A DNA stretch of 57,037 nucleotides from CAZQYB01 sp964582985 (lineage in GTDB: Bacteria; Planctomycetota; Phycisphaerae; Sedimentisphaerales; Anaerobacaceae). Below are positions 16,947 through 26,107 of this stretch, one piece after another. A program made the position numbers and the translations under genes. The stretch is from contig CAZOUM010000009.1 of the NCBI GenBank assembly GCA_964582985.1, forward strand, positions 1-57,037, in the 5' to 3' direction. A model generated the notes under the pieces. It had not been told where the DNA came from and made no database searches. It worked only from the letters and a program-made list of their open reading frames with translations. The first letter of the stretch is position 1; each line of letters starts with the position of its first letter.

Positions 16947-17774
16947 ATGTTGCCAAAAACCAGACAATCCGGTGTTACGCTGATGGAGATGACGGTTGTT
17001 GCCGCGGTTGTGGCGCTGCTTGTCGGCTTCGGCCTGCCGGCAGTGCGTACGTTTTACGGCTCGTTCGAGTCAGGCGGAAGCGTCAGAGGCTTGATAAGCG
17101 CAGGATTGGCCTCGGCCCGCGCCGTCGCCGCCAAAGAACAACGCTACGCCGGTATAAGATTCCAAAAGGCATACAACCCTGACGACCCGGAGCAGCTCAA
17201 AGCCTCTCAATATATGGTGTTTATTGTCCACGATCCTGATCCGCCGCCCTACGGTACAGATTTAGCCAATGGTTTTCGAGCGGTTGAGGGCCTAAAGCCC
17301 ATCAAGTTACCTGATGCAATAGGTGTGATGGATTCTACTCTCATCCGAGAGAACATAATTGACCCATTCTGGGAACCCAGTGGGCTTGCGGAGCTTAACG
17401 ACTTGACAACCTTTTCCATAATTTTCTCGCCTTCCGGCAAGATGATCATACACGATGTGCGAGTGAGAAATAGAGATGGGTATGTGGACAGTGCGGTCGA
17501 TACTAACATAAGTAGCGATGGCGTTTTTAATAAGAAAGTTCAGGTAGATAGCGAAGTTGGGATGTTTTATCAGGATGATTATTTTGGTGCTTTTTGGAGT
17601 TCTTATCCTGACCTTGGCTTGGGCCCGGAGCCGGCCCGGAATAGCTTTATCATCTATGACAGAAAGGAATTCAGGCAGGCTTACGAAAAAAGCCGGGGAT
17701 ACTCAGATTGTTTGGTGAGATTGGTTCCAATTTACATAAATCCCTATACGGGGACGATGATTTCGGCGGATTGA
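16947..17774 (+). CDS. GspH/FimT-like minor pseudopilin
   Basis: A 275-residue minor pseudopilin. The leader MLPKTRQSG is followed by VTLMEMTVVAAVVALLVGFGLPAVRTF, with Glu at +5. The next segment, ISAGLASARAVAAKEQRYAGIRF, matches the GspH/FimT pattern in which the helix leads into a beta-rich domain. The globular domain is longer than in most GspH proteins. It starts 15 bases after the previous stop and is followed after seven bases by the next pseudopilin, so tight co-translation is likely. Confidence 0.82.
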   Translation: MLPKTRQSGVTLMEMTVVAAVVALLVGFGLPAVRTFYGSFESGGSVRGLISAGLASARAVAAKEQRYAGIRFQKAYNPDDPEQLKASQYMVFIVHDPDPPPYGTDLANGFRAVEGLKPIKLPDAIGVMDSTLIRENIIDPFWEPSGLAELNDLTTFSIIFSPSGKMIIHDVRVRNRDGYVDSAVDTNISSDGVFNKKVQVDSEVGMFYQDDYFGAFWSSYPDLGLGPEPARNSFIIYDRKEFRQAYEKSRGYSDCLVRLVPIYINPYTGTMISAD

Positions 17775-17781
17775 TAAGTCA

Positions 17782-18528
17782 ATGAGAAAGAATCGGAACA
17801 ATTTTGGTTTTTCGCTTACAGAGGTCCTGCTGGCCCTGGGTACGCTCTCTATCGGGATGATATTCGTGGCCGGCGTGTTCCCCGTAGCTATTTATTTCTC
17901 TACACAAGCCACCGAGCAGACCATCGCGGCGGTAGTGGCAGACGAGGCCTTTGCGAAAATCAGGCTGTGTGGCGAGAGTGATCCGGGTTACCAGAATTGG
18001 TTGGCGCAGCCGCCGGTTGCTGGCTGTGTCGATTTTAATGATGTTGTAGCGATTAATCCCGATGAATTTGCATATCCTTCCGACTTTACTGTCGATGTCC
18101 TGCAAAGAAGGTATTGGTGGTCGGCCCTCTGCAGGCGACTTGGAGATACCCGGCTTGTGCAGGTGACAGTTTTTGTCAGCAGAAAGATAAGTGCCAGCAC
18201 AACATATCCGGACCCCGCTGCTCCGATCGGCGGGCAAGTTTCCTATCCCATGCCGGTAAAAGTTGGTGTGGTTGAGCTTGTCGGCGGGGACGTGCTTAGG
18301 ATAGATGACACTATGAAAACATTTATCAACGACGGCTATACGATAGCGCGTGACCAGACAGGCCAGCTTTATCGTGTATTAGAGCGGCGGCCGTCGGAGG
18401 ATGATACGATTGTGCTTGATAGAGATTGGATAGGAGCGGCGACAGACGCGGTTTGGGTGGTTCCGCCGCCGGACGGTGGCGGCAGGTATCCCTGCATAGC
18501 GGTATATCAGAAGGTAATCAGGTTTTAG
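17782..18528 (+). CDS. GspI/PilV-like minor pseudopilin
   Basis: A 248-residue minor pseudopilin. The leader MRKNRNNFG precedes FSLTEVLLALGTLSIGMIFVAGVFP with Glu at +5. The helix with early A/L and a G-x-x-x-x-G run is like that of GspI and PilV. The position between GspH-like and GspJ-like genes agrees with the usual H-I-J-K order. The downstream part (residues 90-248) is beta-rich without a motif I can name. Its stop is 12 bases before the ATG of the GspJ-like gene. Confidence 0.78.
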   Translation: MRKNRNNFGFSLTEVLLALGTLSIGMIFVAGVFPVAIYFSTQATEQTIAAVVADEAFAKIRLCGESDPGYQNWLAQPPVAGCVDFNDVVAINPDEFAYPSDFTVDVLQRRYWWSALCRRLGDTRLVQVTVFVSRKISASTTYPDPAAPIGGQVSYPMPVKVGVVELVGGDVLRIDDTMKTFINDGYTIARDQTGQLYRVLERRPSEDDTIVLDRDWIGAATDAVWVVPPPDGGGRYPCIAVYQKVIRF

Positions 18529-18539
18529 GCGTCCTAAAA

Positions 18540-19604
18540 ATGAAAAAGGCGTTTACTCTAATTGAGCTTGTTGTTGCTATTGCGATTCTGGCGATGATGT
18601 CGGGTTTTGCAGGCGTGATTTTCAACGTCAGCGCAGGCTCCCATCGCGCCGCGCTCGCAAACGCCGAGATTATGCAGAAGCTGCGTGCCATCACCGACCA
18701 GCTTGACAGAGACTTCGAAGGTTTTCGCAAGGATGGCGAGATTTTCGTAGCGTGGTCGGCGGTCCCGGCAGGTGGTGATTATGATTATGACGGTGACGGG
18801 CATGTTCGGTTCGACCGGATAATGTTCTTTGCAGTTGGTGATTTTCAATCTTACGGGACTGACGCACTCGTTCGCGGTAATGTTGCGAGAATTTCTTACA
18901 TGCTTGCAAAAGAACCTGTCACCGACATGAAGGCTTCTCAGCAGCCGCCGCAAAGGCGGGTGCTTGCAAGAACTCAGCATATATTGACGGCTGATTCCGA
19001 GCTTCCTCGCGAGTTTCAGGACCCTAATAATCTTAATTTTCAAGAACTGGACAAATGGAACAACTTATATGAGTACGATAGGATATCTATGAACCAGTGG
19101 AAGTGTATACCCTGGGAAACGGACAAGAAAATTGCGCTTTCTGCTATTACTGACGTCATAATTGATGATACGATGGATCCCCGCTATGCCATCGGTGCGA
19201 AAGTAGCTCCCTATGATTCTAATTCGATTCATAACCTTTGGTGTGAGGGAGTGGGTGAATTCAAGGTTCAGGGCTGGTATGACCCGGAGCAGCGATGGGT
19301 GCCGGAAGTTGACCCGGACCGGAACGGGAATTTGGCGGATACGGATTTCTTGCTGGACACTGTAGATCCTACAAAACTCGATGCTCAGCAGGTTCCAGGA
19401 GTGCTGTATAACCCGCATTACGGCGGGGTAATTCTTGGTGGGAGTTTTCTGAACAACCGTTACACGGAACTGTTGAATCAGGAGCGTTTTGATGAGATTC
19501 CGGGGCTTGGGCGGGCGTTGAAGTTTACTTTTACGTTATACGATTCGAGAGGCATTATAACAGAGGGCAGAACGTTTACGCATATTGTTTATTTGGGAGA
19601 TTAG
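18540..19604 (+). CDS. GspJ-like minor pseudopilin
   Basis: A 354-residue minor pseudopilin. The very short leader MKKA precedes FTLIELVVAIAILAMMSGFAGVIF, with alanine rather than glycine at -1. ALANAEIMQKLRAITDQLDRDFEGF after the helix is typical of GspJ, where an arginine- and aspartate-rich segment follows the transmembrane part. It also contains a DYDYDGDGH stretch that could bind calcium. The start at 18540 is set by the leader; no strong ribosome site is visible and coupling to the preceding gene is likely. The alanine at -1 matches the inferred pre-insertion state of the 14555 pseudopilin. Confidence 0.82.
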   Translation: MKKAFTLIELVVAIAILAMMSGFAGVIFNVSAGSHRAALANAEIMQKLRAITDQLDRDFEGFRKDGEIFVAWSAVPAGGDYDYDGDGHVRFDRIMFFAVGDFQSYGTDALVRGNVARISYMLAKEPVTDMKASQQPPQRRVLARTQHILTADSELPREFQDPNNLNFQELDKWNNLYEYDRISMNQWKCIPWETDKKIALSAITDVIIDDTMDPRYAIGAKVAPYDSNSIHNLWCEGVGEFKVQGWYDPEQRWVPEVDPDRNGNLADTDFLLDTVDPTKLDAQQVPGVLYNPHYGGVILGGSFLNNRYTELLNQERFDEIPGLGRALKFTFTLYDSRGIITEGRTFTHIVYLGD

Positions 19605-19630
19605 TTCATTGTTCATAGTTAGTAGTTCAT
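19603..19630. repeat. 7-bp tandem repeat (AGTTCAT type)
   Basis: Four 7-bp units, AGTTCAT, TGTTCAT, AGTTAGT and AGTTCAT, start within the stop codon of the GspJ-like gene and fill most of the gap to gspK. The period equals that of the array at 1-70 but the sequence is unrelated. Confidence 0.6.
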
Positions 19631-19642
19631 AGATGGCAAAAA

Positions 19643-22537
19643 ATGAAAGTCAGCAAGAAAAAAGTTGTTAGACCCGCGTTTTCAGCTGGCTCGGCCCTTA
19701 TTTTGGCCGTGGTTTTGACCAGCCTGCTTGCTATCATCGGCGTTTTATTTCTTATGGCTTCTCGCGTCAACAAGATAGCGACATCGGCGATATCACAAAC
19801 CAGGGAGCTCGATTTGGCCGTCGACACGGTTGTCGCACAGATAGCCGAGCAGTTGGCGCTGGATGTGCCGCGGGTTGACGCCAACGGGGTATTGCAGGAA
19901 TACTATGACTATCCCGACGACAAAAACGCGTGGCTTGCAAGTCTTGAGCCGTTTGAGAGTGATAAATGGTTGCATGTAACTGACCTTTATGACTTGTTCG
20001 GTCACCAGCCCTTTGCCCCTTTAACATCCCTCGACGCAGATGCCGATGGAGATGGCGTGGTTGACTCTAAGTGGGTAGAATTGTCTGATATAACCTCCAG
20101 CAAAGGCTGGCCCATTTACGCAGCCATCAGGGTCATTGACAACGGTGCAATGTTAAACGTCAACACAGCGTACAAATTTGACCCCACCGAAGTCCCATTG
20201 CTGCCCGACAGAATTGATGGCTCAAGCCTGATGCAGATAAACCTTATGGCACTGGCCAGTCAGCCGGGCGAGCCCGATCCTACGGTGGGCCATGAAAGCG
20301 ACCTGCTCGAAGCAAGGGCAAATTACGGTGCCGGTGGTGTTATGCCAGGAGATTTGGCTGCTTATGAGAGAAACGTCGTCTGGCGATACGGCGAGCCAAA
20401 TGGACCGTATACGCCTTTCGATATTTCCGACGAGCTTGAGCTGCGTTACAGGTTCCTGGTGAATCAGGATGATATAGATTCAAGGTTGGAAGTGTTGGGT
20501 TTGGCTGATAATAGAAGCTGGGGATTTAGAACCATTCGTAATTTTAGGAGGCCTGTTGAAGGTGGAGAGCTGGACGAGTGGTTTATTACTGCTTACGGTG
20601 GAACAAGCTTAGACCCGAACTACGCGTATCGGCACATTGCAACCATCTATAATACGGACCGGATTATTGCGCCTGACGGCGGCACTATGGTAAATGTTAA
20701 TACGGCTGATAAGTATGTCTTGCGTAACAGAGTAACAGCAGCGCTTCTTGATGCTTACCCCGACTTTACTAATGCTAGCGCAGCGGCTGCCCAAATAGCG
20801 GCTAACCTGATTGACTTTCGTGATGCCGATGAGATTGTGACGGCGGTTGATGATGTGGACGGGGTGACCTATTACGGCTTCGAGCGACCCTGTGTCTATA
20901 TATCTGAGCTGGTATACAAGGAGGACCTTGGTATCGGCGGGAAGTCTTACGCAGTCGAACTTCATAGGCCTTACGAGCAGGATAGTGACCCCACCGACTG
21001 GCGGCTCATAATTGACAACAGTCGCGTCTCTGATGCCGACGATGCCGATGTTCCTGTTGTTTGGTCCGGCACAAGACAGTTTCACGTAATAAGATGGGAG
21101 GATGCCAATGTGCCATTGTCCGCGGGCTTTGGTGGACCGAATAGTCCTGTGCCCCCAAACGGGACAGAGTGGGTCAACCCGAACATAGTCCTTCGCTGGC
21201 CGGTGGTCGCCGGGGCTGATTCTTACGACGTCTATTTGGGAATCTACAGCGATGCTGTAAGGGATGCCAATACTACGGTTGATCCAAACAACGTCTATAT
21301 GGGCCGCTGGTCTGACGCAAAGTATGCTCCTGCGGCGCCTCTGGATCCAAATAAAACTTCTTACTATTGGCGGATCGACCCGGTGGATGCTGGTAGCGTG
21401 ATTGGTTCGGGCCAGGTATGGAGTTTTATGACGGCCGTGTCCGGGTCTGGCTACTCTATGACCGCCCAGAATGTGACCGCGGGCTGGTCTGCCGGCGACA
21501 CGATTTTTGATGTCGATAGCGTCATAAAACTTAAACGTTTGGTGCCTGGTACGGGCGATTACATCACTGTCGACTCCGTGCAGATAACTGCCGCGTCTCA
21601 ACAATTGTTCTCGCCAACAGGGCAGGCACGCAGTTTTCAGAGGGATACCACGTTGCACAAGTGCATAAGGCGCCTGTGGGATGAAGCCCTAACCGACGTC
21701 ACTTCTTCGATTCTCGGCTACGCTAATACTTTCAAAGATACAACCAGCCCCGATATCATGATTCAGGCCCATCCGAGTAATGTTGATTTTGTCTGTATCG
21801 GCGATATAGGTAAAGTCTTCGTCGTAGATGCCAATCTTATACGAGCTTTGGATACCGAGGCGACTGTCCGCATCGATTTGGCTAACCCTAACTATCAGCG
21901 GATATTCAATTATCTGACCGTTTTTGACCCAAGTGCCGATGGGATTAACAATGACGGCGACGTAAACTCCAGTGGGGTCGAAATCATAGATGAATCTGAT
22001 TTCGACGGCGATGGCTATCCCGGGCCAGGCGATGAGCTTAAGATTCCCGGCAGGATAAATATCAACACCGCACCGTGGTATGTGATAGAGCAATTGCCTT
22101 GGATGACACCTCAAATTGCTCAGGCAATAGCCTACTATCGTCACACTCCGCAGGGACCTTTTCGAAGTATCGGGCAGTTAAGTGATGTTAATGACATCGC
22201 GCCAATGTTCAGTGGCCCTTATTTCAGTATTTACCACTATGCGCGCGCTGACGGTCCTTATGTTGGAGACCAGGTCGGATTTCCGGATTTAACGCCGGCC
22301 GATGGGGCAGCCGACGATTTGGAGGAGCGGGATTTGCTCTTTGCACGCATCAGCAACCTTGTTACTGTGCGAAGTGATGTCTTTACCGCTTATATCCTGG
22401 TTCGCATCGGCCCTGATGGCCCACAGAAAAGAGTCATGGCTATCCTTGACAGAAGCGATGTATACCCCGACGCGTCAGGACGTGTGACCGGCAGGGTTAG
22501 AATTAGGGCTTTGCATCCTGTTCCCGACCCGCGATGA
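19643..22537 (+). CDS. GspK-like large minor pseudopilin with internal FN3-like insert
   Basis: A 964-residue protein, about three times usual GspK length. The N-terminus MKVSKKKVVRPAFSAGSALI has a basic leader and a helix rich in L, V and A, with no Glu at +5, as is normal for GspK. Two helix-hairpin-helix-like motifs occur: MVNVNTADKYVLRNRV (about 350) and INTAPWYVIEQLPWMTPQIA (about 803), the latter diagnostic of GspK. Between them, at about 505-595, sits a fibronectin-III-like domain with SYDVYLG and YYWRIDPVDAG. It closes the operon and would form the tip of the pseudopilus. Confidence 0.82.
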   Translation: MKVSKKKVVRPAFSAGSALILAVVLTSLLAIIGVLFLMASRVNKIATSAISQTRELDLAVDTVVAQIAEQLALDVPRVDANGVLQEYYDYPDDKNAWLASLEPFESDKWLHVTDLYDLFGHQPFAPLTSLDADADGDGVVDSKWVELSDITSSKGWPIYAAIRVIDNGAMLNVNTAYKFDPTEVPLLPDRIDGSSLMQINLMALASQPGEPDPTVGHESDLLEARANYGAGGVMPGDLAAYERNVVWRYGEPNGPYTPFDISDELELRYRFLVNQDDIDSRLEVLGLADNRSWGFRTIRNFRRPVEGGELDEWFITAYGGTSLDPNYAYRHIATIYNTDRIIAPDGGTMVNVNTADKYVLRNRVTAALLDAYPDFTNASAAAAQIAANLIDFRDADEIVTAVDDVDGVTYYGFERPCVYISELVYKEDLGIGGKSYAVELHRPYEQDSDPTDWRLIIDNSRVSDADDADVPVVWSGTRQFHVIRWEDANVPLSAGFGGPNSPVPPNGTEWVNPNIVLRWPVVAGADSYDVYLGIYSDAVRDANTTVDPNNVYMGRWSDAKYAPAAPLDPNKTSYYWRIDPVDAGSVIGSGQVWSFMTAVSGSGYSMTAQNVTAGWSAGDTIFDVDSVIKLKRLVPGTGDYITVDSVQITAASQQLFSPTGQARSFQRDTTLHKCIRRLWDEALTDVTSSILGYANTFKDTTSPDIMIQAHPSNVDFVCIGDIGKVFVVDANLIRALDTEATVRIDLANPNYQRIFNYLTVFDPSADGINNDGDVNSSGVEIIDESDFDGDGYPGPGDELKIPGRININTAPWYVIEQLPWMTPQIAQAIAYYRHTPQGPFRSIGQLSDVNDIAPMFSGPYFSIYHYARADGPYVGDQVGFPDLTPADGAADDLEERDLLFARISNLVTVRSDVFTAYILVRIGPDGPQKRVMAILDRSDVYPDASGRVTGRVRIRALHPVPDPR

Positions 22538-22605
22538 TTCGCGCCCCGCTTTCCTATCATATCTCATATTGTTCGGGCTTGCCGGTATGGATGATACGTC
22601 TCAGT

Positions 22606-25600
22606 TTATGGTGACTTGCTGGCAAATTCTGTATTGCCGAACGCGCCCATATTGATTCTGCCGCCGTTTGGAGCAGGTTCGAGCGAATAATCAAAGCCTG
22701 GGTCCCCCGCATCAATACAGGGACTGTTGACACCGTCTACCAACCAGTCCTCGGATGTTTCGCCTGTTTGCCTCCAGTTAGAAGCAAAGAGTGCGTAGTC
22801 TGCAAAATTGACCAGGTTGTCGGCGGTCAGGTCGGCGATCATTTCCGGTTCGGTCCAAAGCCAATATCCGGCCAGTATGTCCAAGTCCTCGAAGTCTATG
22901 TTGCGGTCGTTATTGAAGTCGCCGTTCGTATAGAGGATAGGATTCCATCTGCCGACGACGGATTTGAGATGGTAATCGTTGTTATTTGGGTCGGCGAATA
23001 ACGGGTCGGCGTTTATATTGTTACTATCAACGCCTCCCCATATAGCGTTGCTGTCCGCCATTTCAACATCGCTATAGCTAACTACCACGGTTTCGTCTCC
23101 AAGCAGACGTTCTATCTGGTTATTGTCGTGGCAGCGATTATTCCAAAGGATAGTATTTGTTACGATAGCATCGCCTTCTACGCAATGTATACCACCTGCT
23201 CCGATGGAGTCACTGGCAGAGTTATCCGCAATTGTACAATTTACAAACGTCACATTGCTGCCATAGAGCGAGCTTGCGCCTCCGCTGTACTTGCCTGCGT
23301 TGTCCACTATGAGGCAATTCTTTATTGTGGGAGAGCTTCCGATGCTGCAAATACCACCCGCGCTGGCTTCGCAGTCATTACCGCTTATAGTGCACCCGCT
23401 GATCATCGCATTGCTGTTGTTCTCAAATAATATCCCTCCGCCTGACCATGCGGCATAGTTGCCCGTCATTACGCAATTTTGTATTGTGGGGCTGCTGCTA
23501 TTGCAGTATACTGCTCCGGCGTGTGTGCTTGAATAGCCGTTTGTTATTGTAAAGCCGTCAAGGACAGTGTTGAGACCTTCGCTGTTTTGGAATATAAAGG
23601 CACGTCCGTTGCTTTGGCAATCTATGACGCATTTTTGCGGCCCGTTTTGCGATTTTATTGTTATCGCTAAGCCGTTTGAGTCGACGTTGTAATTTCCTAT
23701 GCCGGTGTACGTGCCGTCGAGAACTATGACCATATTATCATTGTTGGCATGGTCGAGTGCCTCCTGGATGCTGTCATACGGGTGCAGGAAACTCCCGTCT
23801 TCATTCGGGTCGCTGCCGTTTGGGTCGCCCCAATTAGGGTCATTGGGCGCATTGTCATTAACAAACAAAACAGACGTATCTCCTGTCATGGTAAGGCTCA
23901 TTGCAGGGTCACCGTAGAGATTGAAATCGTACCAATTCATTAAGTCGGCTGCATCTTCAGGGCCCATACTGCTTTTCGCCTGATATAGAGCGTTACCCGC
24001 GCAAAGGTTCTGAACGAGTCTGTGCACATACTCGTAGCCTATCCCCGAGTTGGTCACGCTGCCATCGAAGTCGCCATATCCAACCCCCGGATTGAACCAG
24101 GAGACCCTGGTCGCGCCTACAGTGGCTATGCCGCCCTGCTCCAGGATAGCGTATTGCAGGTTGTTGCTGGTCTCAGGATGCCCGTTAGTGCAGGAGCACT
24201 GATAGGTGAAAGCGGGATGGTCGTCGTCAAGCGACGAAGTATAGGAACTGCGCATCAGGCTCCCGTCCCAGTGGTCTGGGCCACCGTCTACGCCATATCC
24301 GACACTTGTGCTGGTGGCACTGCCGTGCGCCCACCAGCAGACGATCCCGTAGTTTGTACTTGACCAACGGTCCTTTACATTTGGTGTACTTGGACTTCCT
24401 CTCAGTTCCTCCTCACTGGTATAAATGGAATTGTCTGATGCGTAAGCTGTTCCCTGCTGATACATCCGCCAGGTCGAGTAGCCAGCGGAAATTAAGTAAT
24501 CATCCCGCATCTGCTCCGCCAGCTGCGCCCCATCGTATCCAGACGATTGAAAGCCCATGGGCAGCAGCATGCTATCCCGCCAGCCTATCGAACCTGCGGG
24601 CTCCTTCGCATAGTCGATAATCTTCTGCAGTATGCTGTCCAGTGCGGCGTAGTCGGCATCATAAACGGGAATCCTGCCCACATACACATCCGGGGTGAAA
24701 TCCACTCCTCCGACGGGACCAAAATCATCATCCCATTCTCCGTAGTATTGGTCGCTATCGAAGTCCCAGTTCCCGGTCAGGTCGGCATAGAAGTAGTCCG
24801 TTGGTGCTCTTTCATAGTCGTCGTCGTCATCGGATGTTCCTCTTGGATAGCACATCTTCATCGGGATATCCCCCTCCCCGCTCTCGTAGGGGCAAGGATC
24901 GCCGATCAACAGGACGTACTCAATGCTCATCGAGGCATAGTTGTCAATTAGCCACTGCCTTATCTTTTCCGCCTTGTGGTTGGGCGACTGGCCGGTCAGG
25001 GACTGGATGTCATCCTCGTATGTAACAACCAGGACGCTATGCCCCAGGTTTTCTTTGTGCGTTACGAAGTTGTTGAGTTTATTGCTATTGGCCACTATAG
25101 CATTTGTGGTGATTATGACATAGTCATTAGCTGAAGGCGAAGGCTCATCTATTGACATTGCTCGGTCGTACCAATCCTCGGCCTCCGCATAATTGACGAA
25201 GCTGCGGGCAGCGATATTGTCCCAAGCCGTGTCGGCCATAAGGCTCATGTCCACCGCAGCCGGCGATTTCTTGTAGCTGAACTCTATCTCGACACTCTCT
25301 GTGAGCGTCAGCTTTCTGGATACGGGGTTGTATTGGAACGGACTGAAATCTACCCTGACGAACTTCCACTTCCTCATCTGTGAATAGGGGAGAAGTTTTA
25401 CTGAGCTCTTAGGGAAGTCGGCATCACTTTGATATACAGCAACGTTTCTGCCATCTACGATTGTTTTATCGTCTCCCCATATCTGTACCAATTTGCCGTC
25501 AACCCAGGCGGCATCGGGACCTGCCGGCTTGATGTTGTACGTGCCGTCGAGCGTACGTGTCTTAACTGACACTATGTTCAATTCAACCGTCGATTCCAGC

Positions 25601-25971
25601 GCATCTGGCGGAAGGAGGATATCGTGCAATTTATGGGGGAGCATCGGGTCGCCGGGAGAGCTTGTCAGGGCAAACTCCTCCATCTGAATGATGTCGAAGG
25701 CATCCTTTTGTGCGAGGTTGTAGCCGCCCTTAAAGCTCAGGGTAAGTCTTATACTACCGATGTTGGTCTCCGCTGCGTCTGCAGCTTTGGGTATAGTGGC
25801 CGGTTCGTCTGGGAATTCAATTAACGGTGTCAGTCCATCGACATCACCGTTGTAAGGCGCCGCAAATAGGTCTGTCTGAAGGCAAAAAAGTAAAGTCAGG
25901 AAGCAGGCAAGTAATTTGGCTTTATTAATATGGTGATACAGGCTGACATTTCCTTTGCTTTTCACAGCCAT
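22606..25971 (-). CDS. Secreted C25-type (gingipain-like) cysteine peptidase with beta-helix and dockerin-like module
   Basis: A 1121-residue secreted protein. The signal peptide has hydrophobic core LLACFLTLLFCL with cleavage after ...FAA. About residues 285-725 form a C25 peptidase domain: IEYVLLIGDPCPY, then catalytic His in CWWAHGSATS and catalytic Cys in TYQCSCTNGHPE. Residues about 730-990 are right-handed beta-helix repeats with NCxxxxN patterns. Near the C-terminus two EF-like loops, DFNNDRNIDFED and DLTADNLVNFAD, form a dockerin-like module as found in planctomycetes. No Bacteroidetes T9SS tail is seen. GGGAG precedes the ATG. It faces the secretion operon, so type II export is plausible. 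Confidence 0.85.
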   Translation of the reverse strand: MAVKSKGNVSLYHHINKAKLLACFLTLLFCLQTDLFAAPYNGDVDGLTPLIEFPDEPATIPKAADAAETNIGSIRLTLSFKGGYNLAQKDAFDIIQMEEFALTSSPGDPMLPHKLHDILLPPDALESTVELNIVSVKTRTLDGTYNIKPAGPDAAWVDGKLVQIWGDDKTIVDGRNVAVYQSDADFPKSSVKLLPYSQMRKWKFVRVDFSPFQYNPVSRKLTLTESVEIEFSYKKSPAAVDMSLMADTAWDNIAARSFVNYAEAEDWYDRAMSIDEPSPSANDYVIITTNAIVANSNKLNNFVTHKENLGHSVLVVTYEDDIQSLTGQSPNHKAEKIRQWLIDNYASMSIEYVLLIGDPCPYESGEGDIPMKMCYPRGTSDDDDDYERAPTDYFYADLTGNWDFDSDQYYGEWDDDFGPVGGVDFTPDVYVGRIPVYDADYAALDSILQKIIDYAKEPAGSIGWRDSMLLPMGFQSSGYDGAQLAEQMRDDYLISAGYSTWRMYQQGTAYASDNSIYTSEEELRGSPSTPNVKDRWSSTNYGIVCWWAHGSATSTSVGYGVDGGPDHWDGSLMRSSYTSSLDDDHPAFTYQCSCTNGHPETSNNLQYAILEQGGIATVGATRVSWFNPGVGYGDFDGSVTNSGIGYEYVHRLVQNLCAGNALYQAKSSMGPEDAADLMNWYDFNLYGDPAMSLTMTGDTSVLFVNDNAPNDPNWGDPNGSDPNEDGSFLHPYDSIQEALDHANNDNMVIVLDGTYTGIGNYNVDSNGLAITIKSQNGPQKCVIDCQSNGRAFIFQNSEGLNTVLDGFTITNGYSSTHAGAVYCNSSSPTIQNCVMTGNYAAWSGGGILFENNSNAMISGCTISGNDCEASAGGICSIGSSPTIKNCLIVDNAGKYSGGASSLYGSNVTFVNCTIADNSASDSIGAGGIHCVEGDAIVTNTILWNNRCHDNNQIERLLGDETVVVSYSDVEMADSNAIWGGVDSNNINADPLFADPNNNDYHLKSVVGRWNPILYTNGDFNNDRNIDFEDLDILAGYWLWTEPEMIADLTADNLVNFADYALFASNWRQTGETSEDWLVDGVNSPCIDAGDPGFDYSLEPAPNGGRINMGAFGNTEFASKSP

Positions 25972-26018
25972 ATTCTCCCTTTTTTCCTGCCAAATATGAG
26001 GCTAAGGCCTCGCTTTTT

Positions 26019-26027
26019 ATTATAGCA
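26019..26027 (-). promoter_or_regulatory. Extended -10 promoter for the C25 peptidase gene
   Basis: TGCTATAAT on the minus strand at 26027-26019, an extended -10 box. No good -35 is visible. The start would be near 26012, about 41 nt before the ATG. Confidence 0.4.
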
Positions 26028-26107
26028 GAATCTCCGGTGAGAGCCAGAAAAAAAGCTTAGAAAATCTTGAAAACCGGCCTATAGACTGGGATTTGCTAAT
26101 TATGCGA

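Noticed and set aside
20609..21658. A 349-codon open frame on the minus strand inside gspK
   Set aside because: It is antisense to a well-supported GspK-like gene, has no family motifs and is rich in residues expected from a mirrored GC-biased third position.
22606..25971. Cellulosome component on account of the dockerin-like module
   Set aside because: The module is widespread in planctomycete secreted proteins and no cohesin is seen; the catalytic part is a peptidase.
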